This document shows positions 17,142 through 26,247 of a stretch of DNA of 64,000 nt, one piece after another; position 1 is the stretch's first letter, and every line of letters starts with the position of its first letter. The DNA lies in NCBI RefSeq assembly GCF_900302495.1, contig NZ_OMKW01000001.1:496001-560000 (forward strand). The letters run 5' to 3'. The stretch comes from Pontivivens insulae (GTDB taxonomy: Bacteria > Pseudomonadota > Alphaproteobacteria > Rhodobacterales > Rhodobacteraceae). Made by a program: the position numbers and the translations under genes. The notes beneath the pieces were generated by a model. That model ran no database searches. It had not been told where the DNA came from and saw nothing but the letters and a program-made list of their open reading frames with translations.

Positions 17142-17576
17142 TCAAGCGGACTCGCTGTCGCGATCAAGCTGCTCTGACAAGGCGAAACCGATGCGCCGCG
17201 CTTGTGGCTTCAGCTTTGGTGCGGCATGAAGCATCACGTTCAGCTGGCTGACATGCTGTAACAGTTGCCGCTTCGCGCCGAAATCGTCCAACCCGTAAAA
17301 GGAAATCAGGTCCGGCGCGAAGAAGCCCATGCCCGAGATGTGGAGCGATCCGACATCCGATCCTGCAAAGCCCATCGCCACTTCATGTTCCGGGTCCAGA
17401 TGCTCTTCGAACTTCTGGATATAGAGGATCACCCGCTCATAAGCCCATTCTGCAGCGGATTTCTGCCGGTTGGGTGGCTTGGCCGCATGTTCGACCATGT
17501 CCTCACCATCATCATGATAAGCCCGGGCGAGCACTTCGCCCTCGATCAGTTCGGCGGTGGTCTGGATCTTGTTCAT
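17142..17576 (-). CDS. Conserved hypothetical protein, DUF6173-like
   Basis: 144 residues, soluble, no signal peptide. The core SAAEWAYERVILYIQKFEEHL followed by HEVAMGFAGSDVGSLHISGM and FFAPDLISFYGLDDFGAKRQ resembles the DUF6173 family as I remember it; the family name is from memory. Function is unknown. GAGGAG lies before the ATG. It is 57 bp downstream of the metallo-beta-lactamase-fold gene on the same strand. Confidence 0.6.
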   Translation of the reverse strand: MNKIQTTAELIEGEVLARAYHDDGEDMVEHAAKPPNRQKSAAEWAYERVILYIQKFEEHLDPEHEVAMGFAGSDVGSLHISGMGFFAPDLISFYGLDDFGAKRQLLQHVSQLNVMLHAAPKLKPQARRIGFALSEQLDRDSESA

Positions 17577-17633
17577 CAGGCTCTCCTCTGCCAGCGCATT
17601 GGGGCAAGTGTTGAGCTTTGCGTCAACCCGATC

Positions 17634-18665
17634 CTAGACGCTCTGCCAGCGCCACGCGCCATCTTCGCCAACCTGCCGCGACACCGCGCCGATGGCATGA
17701 AGGTGGTTGAGATGTGCAATCGCCTCTGCCAAGGCCAGACCATAAGTGCTGCCATCAATCTTCCGCTTGAACAGCAGCGGAAAACACTCTGGCGCGACAC
17801 GCGGTTCTGCCAGGAACGCGATCAGCCGCGGCAGGGCGTTTTCGTGGTTCTCGATCAGTTGGCGTAACCGCGCGGGGACACCGGTGAACGGTAGCTTGTG
17901 TCCCGGCAGGGCGAGGTGACCATCATGGGCGAGCCCTGAAAGCCGCGTACAGCTTTCGATCCAATCGCCCAGCGGATCGGCCGCAGGTTCGGTCGGGTAC
18001 ACACCGATATTGGACGAGATGCCGGGTATGATCTGATCGCCCGACAGGATCAGGTCATCTGTCCAGAACGTTGCATGTTCAGGCGCATGACCGTTTCCGA
18101 TTTCAACAGTCCAGTCACGCCCGCCAATCCTGATCCGGTCATCCTGCTTGATCCGGGTATAGCCCACCGGGATAGGATGGACGCCGTCGGCAAAGTTGAA
18201 CGGACGCTCTGTGCGACGCTTCTCAACCATTTCAGGCGGCATTCCGGCACGGGTGTAGAACGTAAGCGCTTCCTCGGTTGCCTTCTCCTGCACATCCAGT
18301 GTCAGCATCCGACCAAAAAGCCAGGCCGTGCGGGTCGTGATCAACTCAGCCCCGCGCGCCTGAAACCAGCCCACAAGGCCCAGATGATCGGGATGGTGGT
18401 GGGTCAGGATCACACGCCGTACGGGTTTGCCGGCGAGCGGGCCGTCAAGAAGTGTCTCCCAGATCGCACGGGCTTTCGATGTGTCGATGCCGGTATCCAC
18501 CACGGTCCAACCATCGCCATCGTCCAGGATGTAGATATTCACGTGGTTCAGCACCATCGGCAGCTGCAACCGTGCCCAGAGAATGCCATCCGCCACCTCC
18601 GTAACCTCACCATGTGCTGGCGGTTCCGAATGGGGGAAGCGGATCAGCCCGTCGGTCTCACCCAT
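17634..18665 (-). CDS. MBL-fold metallo-hydrolase
   Basis: 343 residues. The metal-binding motif HxHxDH appears in ILTHHHPDHLGLVGWF, followed by further ligands in NGHAPEHATFW and LILSGDQIIPG, and a last histidine in LALPGHKLPF. The C-terminal helical part (LLFKRKIDGSTYGLALAEAIAHLNHL) resembles the winged-helix extension of the LACTB2/GloB-like group, whose members hydrolyse thioesters or RNA. The substrate is not determined. It overlaps the upstream membrane-protein gene by 8 bp, so the two are probably translated together. Confidence 0.82.
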   Translation of the reverse strand: MGETDGLIRFPHSEPPAHGEVTEVADGILWARLQLPMVLNHVNIYILDDGDGWTVVDTGIDTSKARAIWETLLDGPLAGKPVRRVILTHHHPDHLGLVGWFQARGAELITTRTAWLFGRMLTLDVQEKATEEALTFYTRAGMPPEMVEKRRTERPFNFADGVHPIPVGYTRIKQDDRIRIGGRDWTVEIGNGHAPEHATFWTDDLILSGDQIIPGISSNIGVYPTEPAADPLGDWIESCTRLSGLAHDGHLALPGHKLPFTGVPARLRQLIENHENALPRLIAFLAEPRVAPECFPLLFKRKIDGSTYGLALAEAIAHLNHLHAIGAVSRQVGEDGAWRWQSV

Positions 18666-19128
18666 TGTCCTGCGCCTCCTGAACCCGTTTCATCAGCTCG
18701 GCATGCAGTTGGTTGAAGGCACCATCACTCTCCAATCCGCTGCGTGGGATACCAATCTCTTTGCCCGGATGAGTGATGTGCAGTGACGTGTTGCTCTTGA
18801 ACTGCGTGACATGGATCCGCTCGATGGTGTCGTAGGGAACTCGCAGAATCTGCCGACTGAACCCGTGTGGAGGCGCGTGGATTGCATCAGCATCCAGAAC
18901 GATGACACGACCGGCGCGCGTCTCTTTGCGGTAGAGCCACCAAACGATGAGCGGCGTGACGATCAGATTGAGAACGACAAGCGCACGGATCAACCCGATC
19001 TGCTCAGCCGGGAAGATATGGGTGTCGAAAAAGGACGACACGGTGAAGCCAAAGATCATGACCCCGACGCATACCACCGTCAGCACCATACCCCAGGAGC
19101 GATAGGAGAACTCTAACCGCTCAGACAT
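18658..19128 (-). CDS. Two-helix membrane protein with cytoplasmic PH-like domain, unknown function
   Basis: 156 residues from the ATG at 19128; a TTG at 19140 is also in frame. Two hydrophobic segments (about 13-33 and 46-65, VVLNLIVTPLIVWWLYRKE) are followed by a beta-rich region (VIVLDADAIHAPPHGF, VPYDTIERIHVTQFKSNTSL) that looks like a bacterial PH-type domain. It overlaps the MBL hydrolase gene by 8 bp (ATGGGTGA). I do not recognise a named family. Confidence 0.65.
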   Translation of the reverse strand: MSERLEFSYRSWGMVLTVVCVGVMIFGFTVSSFFDTHIFPAEQIGLIRALVVLNLIVTPLIVWWLYRKETRAGRVIVLDADAIHAPPHGFSRQILRVPYDTIERIHVTQFKSNTSLHITHPGKEIGIPRSGLESDGAFNQLHAELMKRVQEAQDNG

Positions 19129-19228
19129 CTGATCTATCAACCGGCGGCGCAGGGAAAAGATGGGGCATGGACAGGCTCCTTTGAACGTCGCCCAGCCATA
19201 CTGCGCCCCACCCTTTTAGACCACCCCG

Positions 19229-20947
19229 TCACGACGCGAGTTGATCCGCATCCAGGGCATAAAGTGGCGCTGCCCCTTCGGTTGCGGCTGCGCAGAGGCC
19301 GATTGCCGCTGGCATCACCTGACGGATGTGGAAACGGGCGAGGGCGATGCGATCCTCATCTCCACCAACCATGGCACCGCGCAACAAATAGTGCCCGCCG
19401 AGCACCAGAGCGAAGGCACGCAGAAACGGAACGGACCCTGCAAAGCGATCATTCGGCTCGGCTTTCACCATCCAATCAAGCGTATCTGACAGCGTCTCGC
19501 CCACATCCTGCAGGACATCGGCCATGCGCGGGTGCTTGGCCTGCGCATCCTTGGCGGTCGCCTCAATCTCGCCCAGCAGGGCCTCGGCAGCAGCACCGCC
19601 ATCCATCAGTTTGCGCCCGACCATATCCATGGCCTGAATGCCATTCGTGCCTTCGTAAATGCGCGTGACCCGCACATCGCGCGCAAATTGCGCGGCTCCG
19701 GTTTCCTCAACGAACCCCATGCCGCCATGCACCTGAATGCCAAGATCGGCCACTTCAGAGCCGACGTCAGTGCCAAAGGCTTTGGCAATCGGGGTCAGGA
19801 AGGCACCACGCGCTTTCCACTTAGCAGACTCGTCTCCTTCGGTCGCGCGGGCCATATCGAGGCTGAATGCGGTGTCGAGGCAGATCGCACGGGCCGAGCG
19901 GGTCAGCGCCTTCATCTGCAAAAGCATTCGACGGACATCCGCATGGTCGAGAATGGTGCCCGTGTCCTGGACCATACCTTTGCCCTGTGTCCGGTCGAGC
20001 GCGTAGGCCAGCGCCTTTTGATAGGCAGCCTCGGCAATGCCCAGACCCTGAACACCGACCCCCAATCTTGCATTGTTCATCATCGTGAACATCGCGGCCA
20101 TGCCGCCATGCTCTGGCCCGACCATCCAGCCGGTTGCCCCGTCAAACTCCATCACAGCGGTCGGGGAGCCATGCAGGCCCAGCTTATGTTCAAGGCTGAT
20201 CGGTTTCAGGCTGTTGGCAACGCCCGGCTTTCCATCCTCAGTCGGGATGAACTTCGGCACGAGGAACAGGGAAATACCCTTCGTTCCCGGCACGCCGTCC
20301 GGCAGACGCGCCAGAACCAGATGGCAGATATTCTCGGCCACATCGTGATCGCCCCAAGAAATGTAGATCTTCTGGCCCGTAACCTTGTACGTGCCATCGC
20401 CCTGCGGTTCCGCCTTGGATCGCAGCGCGCCGACATCGGACCCGGCCTGAGGCTCGGTCAGGTTCATCGTGCCCGTCCATTCCCCCGAAATCAGCTTGGG
20501 CAAATAGAGCGCTTTGATCTCCTCACTCGCATGATGCTCCAACGCCTCGATCTGGCCTTGAGACATCAGCGGGTTGAGCGCGAGCGACAAGCAGGCGGAG
20601 TTCATCATTTCGCCCACCGCGCTGGTCAGCGTCAGTGGCAGACCCATGCCGCCAAACTCGGGATCCGCCGCGATGCCGACCCAGCCCCCTTCCGCAATCG
20701 CCTGATAGGCGTCGGCAAATCCCGGGGACGTGCGCACGACACCGTTCTCCAACCGGGCCGGATGCAGGTCCCCGCTCCGATTGATTTCGGCCAGTTTGTC
20801 AGAGGCAAGTTTCCCGGCCTCCAGCAGAATAGCCTCCGCGACATCCGCCGTCGCCTCGGCGAAAAGATCCGTCTCTGACAGGCGGCCCGCACCGATGACC
20901 TGGTCGAGCGTGAATTGCATATCCTTGATGGGCGGCGCATAAGTCAT
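19229..20947 (-). CDS. Acyl-CoA dehydrogenase (large, DmdC/AcdA-like subgroup)
   Basis: 572 residues, longer than the classical 380-residue enzymes because of an extra C-terminal domain (from about residue 470). This is the architecture shared by 3-methylmercaptopropionyl-CoA dehydrogenase (DmdC) and related marine enzymes. FAD- and substrate-binding motifs are seen in GTMNLTEPQAGSDVGALR, KVTGQKIYISWGDHD and QVHGGMGFVEETG, and the catalytic-base region in IYEGTNGIQAMDMVGRKL. It oxidises acyl-CoA at the alpha-beta bond and passes electrons to ETF. Whether the substrate is a DMSP product or a fatty acyl-CoA cannot be decided here. Confidence 0.88.
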   Translation of the reverse strand: MTYAPPIKDMQFTLDQVIGAGRLSETDLFAEATADVAEAILLEAGKLASDKLAEINRSGDLHPARLENGVVRTSPGFADAYQAIAEGGWVGIAADPEFGGMGLPLTLTSAVGEMMNSACLSLALNPLMSQGQIEALEHHASEEIKALYLPKLISGEWTGTMNLTEPQAGSDVGALRSKAEPQGDGTYKVTGQKIYISWGDHDVAENICHLVLARLPDGVPGTKGISLFLVPKFIPTEDGKPGVANSLKPISLEHKLGLHGSPTAVMEFDGATGWMVGPEHGGMAAMFTMMNNARLGVGVQGLGIAEAAYQKALAYALDRTQGKGMVQDTGTILDHADVRRMLLQMKALTRSARAICLDTAFSLDMARATEGDESAKWKARGAFLTPIAKAFGTDVGSEVADLGIQVHGGMGFVEETGAAQFARDVRVTRIYEGTNGIQAMDMVGRKLMDGGAAAEALLGEIEATAKDAQAKHPRMADVLQDVGETLSDTLDWMVKAEPNDRFAGSVPFLRAFALVLGGHYLLRGAMVGGDEDRIALARFHIRQVMPAAIGLCAAATEGAAPLYALDADQLAS

Positions 20948-20985
20948 GTTGCTCGTCCTTTCGAAAATCTGTTGGAGCGAAAGCT

Positions 20986-21963
20986 ATGCGCGCGCCCGAT
21001 CCCTCACAAGCGAAACGCCGCGACAGATCGGAGCAGCGGACGGAACGTCTTTTTGCCGATGAGGCCGGGATCAAGCGAGCCGCCGACCTGATTCTTTCAG
21101 GCAAAACCGTCTCGTTCGCGACCGAGACCGTCTACGGCCTTGGCGCAGATGCGACCAACAGTGCGGCGGTCGCCGCAATCTACGCCGCAAAGGAACGTCC
21201 GCAATTCAATCCGCTGATCGCGCATGTCGCAGATGTGTCGGCAGCGGACGCGCTGGTCTGCATCCCGCCCGCCCTTGAACCGCTGATTTCTGATCACTGG
21301 CCCGGGCCGCTGACATTGGTTTTGCCGAAAAAGTCAGACATGGTCAGTGACCTCGTCACAGCGGGCCTATCCACCCTAGCGGTCCGCGTACCCGCAAGAG
21401 CGTCGGCCCGCGCAATGTTGCGCGCAGTGAACCGCCCAGTCGCTGCACCCAGCGCGAACCCCTCCGGCCGGATCAGCCCAACAACGGCTGACCATGTTCT
21501 AAGCGGTCTGGATGGGAAGATCGCTGCCGTTCTGGATGACGGCCCCTGCGACGTTGGCCTCGAGTCGACAATCCTCGGCTGGGAAGACGGACCGGTGCTG
21601 CTGCGAGCGGGTGGCCTTTCGGTCGAAGCAATTGAAACCGCGCTCAACTGTTCGGTTCGTTCGACAAAAGGCGAAGCGATCACGGCGCCGGGGCAATTGC
21701 TGTCGCACTACGCGCCACAGGCGGCCTTGCGGCTGAACGCGACGCAGGCAGAACCTGAAGAATTGCTGTTACGCTTTGGCGATGGACCATCCGATTGGAC
21801 CCTGTCACCTACCGGCGATTTGACAGAAGCGGCCGCGAACCTCTTTGCCATGCTGCACCGCGCAGATCGTGTCGCCACGCGGATCGCCGTGATGCCCATC
21901 CCCCAAACAGGGTTGGGGCTTGCGATCAACGATCGGCTCAACCGTGCAGCTGCCCCCCGTTAA
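20986..21963 (+). CDS. tsaC: L-threonylcarbamoyladenylate synthase (Sua5/TsaC type)
   Basis: 325 residues, so the long Sua5 form with a C-terminal domain. It makes threonylcarbamoyl-AMP for the t6A37 modification of tRNAs that read ANN codons. The YrdC core shows TVSFATETVYGLGADATN, KERPQFNPLIAHV, HWPGPLTLVLPK, and APSANPSGRISPTTADHV. The linker APGQLLSHYAPQAALRL introduces the Sua5 domain. Its 3' end overlaps the convergent helicase gene by 4 bp. It diverges from the acyl-CoA dehydrogenase gene across 38 bp. Confidence 0.92.
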   Translation: MRAPDPSQAKRRDRSEQRTERLFADEAGIKRAADLILSGKTVSFATETVYGLGADATNSAAVAAIYAAKERPQFNPLIAHVADVSAADALVCIPPALEPLISDHWPGPLTLVLPKKSDMVSDLVTAGLSTLAVRVPARASARAMLRAVNRPVAAPSANPSGRISPTTADHVLSGLDGKIAAVLDDGPCDVGLESTILGWEDGPVLLRAGGLSVEAIETALNCSVRSTKGEAITAPGQLLSHYAPQAALRLNATQAEPEELLLRFGDGPSDWTLSPTGDLTEAAANLFAMLHRADRVATRIAVMPIPQTGLGLAINDRLNRAAAPR

Positions 21964-23480
21964 CCCGTCAAGGTCAGTGCAGCCGGTTCAACCTTTTTCA
22001 GATCATCAATCATCAGTGGCTCTGTCGGGCGGGCGAGGCGATATCGGGTCACCCAATGTAGACGCGTCTCCGCCCGTGTGATCGCGACATAGGCCAGACG
22101 TTTCCACAAAGGCAGTCCAGCCTCCATCCGTCCGGCCCGGCTGGCGGCATAAAGGTCAGGGGCAAATACCTGAACTTCTGGCCATTGCGATCCCTGCGCC
22201 TTGTGCATGGTACAGGCAGCCCCATGCACAAAAGCCGCGCCCATCCGTGCGGCAGACGGAATGAACGGCTCTTCCTCATCGGGTTTTTCAATCTTGATGA
22301 TCGTTGCGGCATTTACCTGCGGATCTTCCGCACCCATCACGAAAAGGCGGGAGAATCCGGGTTTGCGCCCCTCGCCCATAAAGACGCATTGCGCCCCCTT
22401 GATCAGACCCCGCGCCTCCAGATCGATGCGCTTCTTGCGGTGTTTCAGTGGCAGCTCAACACCATCGCAAATCAATGGCTCGCCTTCGAGCAGCGCAAAT
22501 TCCGGGGCCTGATAGGCTGCACGAAACGCAGCGATCAGGCGAATGCGCGTGGCGTTGCGCCACACAAGAACCGGTGAACGGGCCATGAGGGCGGCGTTCA
22601 CTCTTTCAGCAACGACGACGCGATCATCCTGGGCAGCGCGCTCTTCGATCATCCGCTCGAAATCGTGGAACTCCAGCTGCGGATCGGCAAGCGCGTGGGC
22701 AAGATCCAGGATAGGGTTGTCCGCGGCTTGCCGATGCACCCGTTCTAAGTGGCGAATACGACCCTCTGGCAAGGCGTCGAACACCATCGAGCCGGACTGG
22801 CCGACGGGGGCAAGCTGTGCAGGATCGCCGAACAGGATGAGGGTTGAGAAGATCTCTTTCAGATCGTCCATCTGTTTGTCATCAAGCATCGAAGATTCGT
22901 CGACAAACCCGATATCGAGCGGGTCATCCCGCCGCTTCCAACCCGTGATGAAATCCGACCCCCGCAAGCCTGCCGCAGCCAACGCACCCGGCACACTGGC
23001 ATGTTGCGCATAAAAGGCCGCCGCGCGATCCAATGCCTCATCGGTCAGGCCTTCGATCTCTGGACGCTCTTCTTCACCGGCCAGCCATTCGGCGATCTTC
23101 TCATATTCGGGGTCGTAGACCGGCGTGTAGATGATGCGATGGATCGTCGTCGCTGGCACGCCGCGATTGCGCAAAACGCTGGCCGCCTTGTTGGTAGGCG
23201 CCAGGATCGCAAGGGTCCGCCGCTCCCCACGTTTGCGGCTTTCCCAATCACCAGAAACCGTTTCAACACCGCAGGCGGTCAAGGCTTTGACCAGTTCGGC
23301 CAAGAGCAGAGTCTTCCCAGATCCCGCTTTTCCCGTGATCGCAATAACCTTGGTTCCCGATCCGGATTGGGGCAGCGTTGTGCCCTCAACCATATCAATC
23401 CCAGCTTCGGCCAACATATCTGAAACAGTGTCCCAGGCCACAGCCTGATCGTCGGAGAATGTAAGCGCGGTGTCGGTCAT
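21960..23480 (-). CDS. RecD-like ATP-dependent DNA helicase (superfamily 1)
   Basis: 506 residues. Walker A is ITGKAGSGKTLLLAELVK near residue 48, then ILAPTNKAASVLR (motif Ia), DIGFVDESSMLDDKQ (Walker B), ILFGDPAQLAPVGQSG (motif III) and HERV-like RHLERVHRQ (motif IV). The C-terminal UvrD_C_2 part has CTMHKAQGSQWPEVQVF and YVAITRAETRLHWV. This is an SF1 5'-3' helicase resembling RecD or Dda-type enzymes, without RecB or RecC nearby, so its role is unassigned DNA repair or replication-fork work. The stop overlaps the tsaC end. Confidence 0.88.
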   Translation of the reverse strand: MTDTALTFSDDQAVAWDTVSDMLAEAGIDMVEGTTLPQSGSGTKVIAITGKAGSGKTLLLAELVKALTACGVETVSGDWESRKRGERRTLAILAPTNKAASVLRNRGVPATTIHRIIYTPVYDPEYEKIAEWLAGEEERPEIEGLTDEALDRAAAFYAQHASVPGALAAAGLRGSDFITGWKRRDDPLDIGFVDESSMLDDKQMDDLKEIFSTLILFGDPAQLAPVGQSGSMVFDALPEGRIRHLERVHRQAADNPILDLAHALADPQLEFHDFERMIEERAAQDDRVVVAERVNAALMARSPVLVWRNATRIRLIAAFRAAYQAPEFALLEGEPLICDGVELPLKHRKKRIDLEARGLIKGAQCVFMGEGRKPGFSRLFVMGAEDPQVNAATIIKIEKPDEEEPFIPSAARMGAAFVHGAACTMHKAQGSQWPEVQVFAPDLYAASRAGRMEAGLPLWKRLAYVAITRAETRLHWVTRYRLARPTEPLMIDDLKKVEPAALTLTG

Positions 23481-23523
23481 GGCCGGACCCTAAGGTGCCG
23501 TGAGGCAAGGGACCAGAGCCAAA

Positions 23524-24648
23524 TCAGGCGACGGCGCGGGCGACCATGCCACCGGGGTGCCGAACGATTTGGCCTGCAAGTTCCATATCCATCAGGGCTG
23601 ACAGCACCGATTGCGTGGGAAGACCCAACACCCGGATCAGGCTGTCCTCGGCAACGGGTGCCGTGGACAAAAGACCCGCAACCAGTTGCCGGGCGCTGTC
23701 GGGCATCGGCCCCTGATCCCACGCGCCTGTTTCCTCGTGAAATCCATCCACCCGTTGCACAGGCAAGGCGAGCGCGTCGCGGATATCCTCCGCAGATCGG
23801 ATGAGGCCCGCCCCCTCTCGGATCAGACGATTACACCCCGCCGCCCGCGCATCCAAAGGATGGCCCGGTACGGCGAGCACATCGCGCCCCTGTTCCAGCG
23901 CCATACGCGCAGTGATGAGGGACCCTGACCGCTCTGCCGCCTCAACCAGCACGACGGCTGAGGACAGCCCTGCGATGATGCGATTGCGTTTGGGGAAATG
24001 GCGCGCGATGGGCTGCAAGCCGGGTGGCGCCTCGCTCAACAGTAAGCCGCCGGTTGCGATCCGGGCTGCGAGGCCAGCATTTGCAGCCGGGTAGATCACG
24101 TCCAGACCGCCGGCAAGCACAGCAATTGTACCGCTGGTCAGCGAAGCTTCATGCACGGCCGTGTCGATGCCCCGCGCCAGACCACTGACCGTAACATGAC
24201 CCTCAGACCCCAGATCCTGCGCCAATTCCGTCGCCATGCGCAGGCCGAGGGCTGACGCATTGCGAGCGCCCACCAGTCCAACGGCGGGACGATCGAATAG
24301 GGTGAGATCGCCCTGACACCACAGAAACATCGGGGCGTCGGTCAGGTCCATCAGGCATTTGGGGTAGTTGTCATCGCCAAGAAGAAGGGGGGTCGCACCA
24401 ATATCTGCTGCGCGGGATATCTCCTCCCGCACACGAGCCATATCGACAGGGCGATAGTTTCGAAGCCCACCGCGCGCAGCGTGTTCGGGTAAGGCTTCCA
24501 ACGCGCGGGCGACACCACCATAAGCAGATACCAGCCGACGAAACGTGACCGATCCAACCCTGGGCGATCTTGCCAGCGCGACATGGGCCTCCAGCTCATC
24601 CGCGGGCGGTCGCTTCAATGGATCGGGTGGGTTGTCGAATGCGGGCAC
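23524..24648 (-). CDS. dprA: DNA-processing protein DprA
   Basis: 374 residues. DprA loads RecA on incoming single strands during natural transformation. The Rossmann-like core is clear: VGLVGARNASALGLRMA, VSGLARGIDTAVHEASL, GTIAVLAGGLDVIYPAAN, FPKRNRIIAGLSSAVVLVEA and a C-terminal winged-helix part. I chose the GTG at 24648 because AAGGAGTTG sits eight bases before it; upstream ATG and GTG codons have no such site. Its presence fits competence or general recombination, but no com genes are nearby. Confidence 0.92.
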   Translation of the reverse strand: MPAFDNPPDPLKRPPADELEAHVALARSPRVGSVTFRRLVSAYGGVARALEALPEHAARGGLRNYRPVDMARVREEISRAADIGATPLLLGDDNYPKCLMDLTDAPMFLWCQGDLTLFDRPAVGLVGARNASALGLRMATELAQDLGSEGHVTVSGLARGIDTAVHEASLTSGTIAVLAGGLDVIYPAANAGLAARIATGGLLLSEAPPGLQPIARHFPKRNRIIAGLSSAVVLVEAAERSGSLITARMALEQGRDVLAVPGHPLDARAAGCNRLIREGAGLIRSAEDIRDALALPVQRVDGFHEETGAWDQGPMPDSARQLVAGLLSTAPVAEDSLIRVLGLPTQSVLSALMDMELAGQIVRHPGGMVARAVA

Positions 24649-24696
24649 GGGGCAACTCCTTTGCTGCACCATGCCCACCCATTCGTTAACAGGGCC

Positions 24697-25050
24697 TTAA
24701 GCGCCTTTGGGGTTCGGCCCATAATCGTTGGTGCCAGGCTGGCTGTCCTGAATCGCAAAGAACAGGATAATCAAAAAGCCGATCAGCGGCACCAGAACGA
24801 CGAGAAGCCACCAACCAGAGCGTCCCGTATCGTGAAGTCGTCTGACACTAACGGCGAGACCGGGAAGGAAGATTGCCAGACTCAGGATCGTAGAGAGACC
24901 GAAAAGCCCCAACGTAACCTCGACGACCGATACGATGATCGTCGCCAGGACGACCGCGAGGGTCCACCACCAATACTCTGACCGGCGCGCGCGCCCGGTA
25001 AATCCGACATATTGTTGGAGAACACTCCGAATTGCTTCACTCATTCCCAT
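24697..25050 (-). CDS. DUF805 membrane protein
   Basis: 117 residues. Starts with the family marker YVGFTGRARRSEYWWWTLA and contains PGLAVSVRRLHDTGRSGWW before the last membrane helix, with three or four hydrophobic segments. DUF805 proteins are small inner-membrane proteins of unknown function. AAGGA precedes the ATG. Confidence 0.88.
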   Translation of the reverse strand: MGMSEAIRSVLQQYVGFTGRARRSEYWWWTLAVVLATIIVSVVEVTLGLFGLSTILSLAIFLPGLAVSVRRLHDTGRSGWWLLVVLVPLIGFLIILFFAIQDSQPGTNDYGPNPKGA

Positions 25051-25156
25051 GTTGCGTTCCTTCGCTTTCTACTCGGCGAGACGTTAACATCGGGAATCTG
25101 TCAAAGTAACCGCTACCTTGGAATTGAGATCCGTTTCTAAACCGGTTCTCAGTTCA

Positions 25157-25540
25157 CTACTGACCGCTCCCCTGCACGACCGGAAAGCCAGACGCAGACG
25201 GAGCGGACGCAGACGCGAGGCCACTGATGACCGCCGTGTCAAACTGGGAAACGGACAGGCCGCTTTCCACAGCAGCCTCCTGCACCGCCGTGCTGAGCTC
25301 CGGTTTACTTGCAAGCGTTGGCGTCAAGGCGATCGCATCGGCGAGGATCTGTTGACGCGCCTCTGGCGTCTGCGCTGCGGAAAGAAGCGTGCGCAGTCTT
25401 TGCAACGCGTTCAGCTCTTCCGTTGTCGGCGCATCGACCACAGGGTCCGCTATCGACGGATCTGGGGCTTGCGCAACGGCAACACCGGCCCAAAGCATTA
25501 CAGACACGGCTACAAGAACGGATTTGAGGGCCACACGCAT
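25157..25540 (-). CDS. Secreted hypothetical protein
   Basis: 127 residues. A good signal peptide (MRVALKSVLVAVSVMLWAG then AVAQA, cleavage near AQA-PD) is followed by an acidic, alanine-rich mature part with helices ELNALQRLRTLLSAAQTPEA and LADAIALTPTLASKPELSTA. No catalytic motif or cysteine pair. Probably periplasmic. The gene is unrecognised. Confidence 0.6.
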   Translation of the reverse strand: MRVALKSVLVAVSVMLWAGVAVAQAPDPSIADPVVDAPTTEELNALQRLRTLLSAAQTPEARQQILADAIALTPTLASKPELSTAVQEAAVESGLSVSQFDTAVISGLASASAPSASGFPVVQGSGQ

Positions 25541-25617
25541 CAGAAACTCCCGCTGCTAGAGAAGATGTTCCCTCACAGAACCGCGAATTTCTTAATTTTC
25601 CGCTAAGTGGTGTGACG

Positions 25618-26247
25618 TTAGGACTTCCGCCCGATCTTCGGTTCTGTGCCCGCAATCAACCGCGCGATATTTTCGCGGTGTTTCAGCACGACGAGCAGCG
25701 CCAGGACCACTGACAGCCAGATGATCGGATCACCACCCGTCGCGAACAGCCAAACCGGGGAAAGCACAGCTGCGACCAATGCGGACAGGGACGAAATCCG
25801 AAATACACCTGCAATGGCCAGCCATGTCAGACAGCAGAGCGCACCAGCAGGCCAATGCAAGGCCAGTATTACGCCCAGAAAGGTCGCGACACCCTTGCCG
25901 CCCTTAAAGCTCAGCCACACCGGATAGAGGTGGCCCAAAAAGGCGCCCAGCGCAGCGACCTGTGCCGCCGTGCCACCATAAAGCGACCATGCGATCAACA
26001 CGGCTACAGCACCTTTACCACCATCCAGCAAGAGCGTCAGGAACGCTGCAAGTTTGCTGCCCGTGCGCAACACATTCGTGGTACCGATATTACCGGATCC
26101 AATCTTGCGGACATCACCCATACCGAACGCTTTGACCACCAACAGCCCGAACGGGATCGAGCCGATCAGATAGCCGCCAATCAGAATGCCCAGCAGCCAG
26201 GGCCAGGCGACGTCCCATCCCATGATGTCGGGCAACCAAGCGCTCAT
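25618..26247 (-). CDS. plsY: Glycerol-3-phosphate acyltransferase PlsY
   Basis: 209 residues with about five membrane segments. It transfers acyl groups from acyl-phosphate to glycerol-3-phosphate in phospholipid synthesis. The three cytoplasmic motifs are visible: GSIPFGLLV (motif 1), DVRKIGSGNIGTTNVLRTGS with GGKGA (motif 2), and WLSFKGGKGVATFLGVIL (motif 3). Its ATG overlaps the upstream dihydroorotase-like stop by 4 bp, so both are on one transcript. Confidence 0.95.
   Translation of the reverse strand: MSAWLPDIMGWDVAWPWLLGILIGGYLIGSIPFGLLVVKAFGMGDVRKIGSGNIGTTNVLRTGSKLAAFLTLLLDGGKGAVAVLIAWSLYGGTAAQVAALGAFLGHLYPVWLSFKGGKGVATFLGVILALHWPAGALCCLTWLAIAGVFRISSLSALVAAVLSPVWLFATGGDPIIWLSVVLALLVVLKHRENIARLIAGTEPKIGRKS

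Noticed and set aside
19532-20878. 448-codon open frame antisense to the acyl-CoA dehydrogenase
   Set aside because: Shadow of a conserved gene in a GC-rich genome; composition of the peptide is not protein-like.
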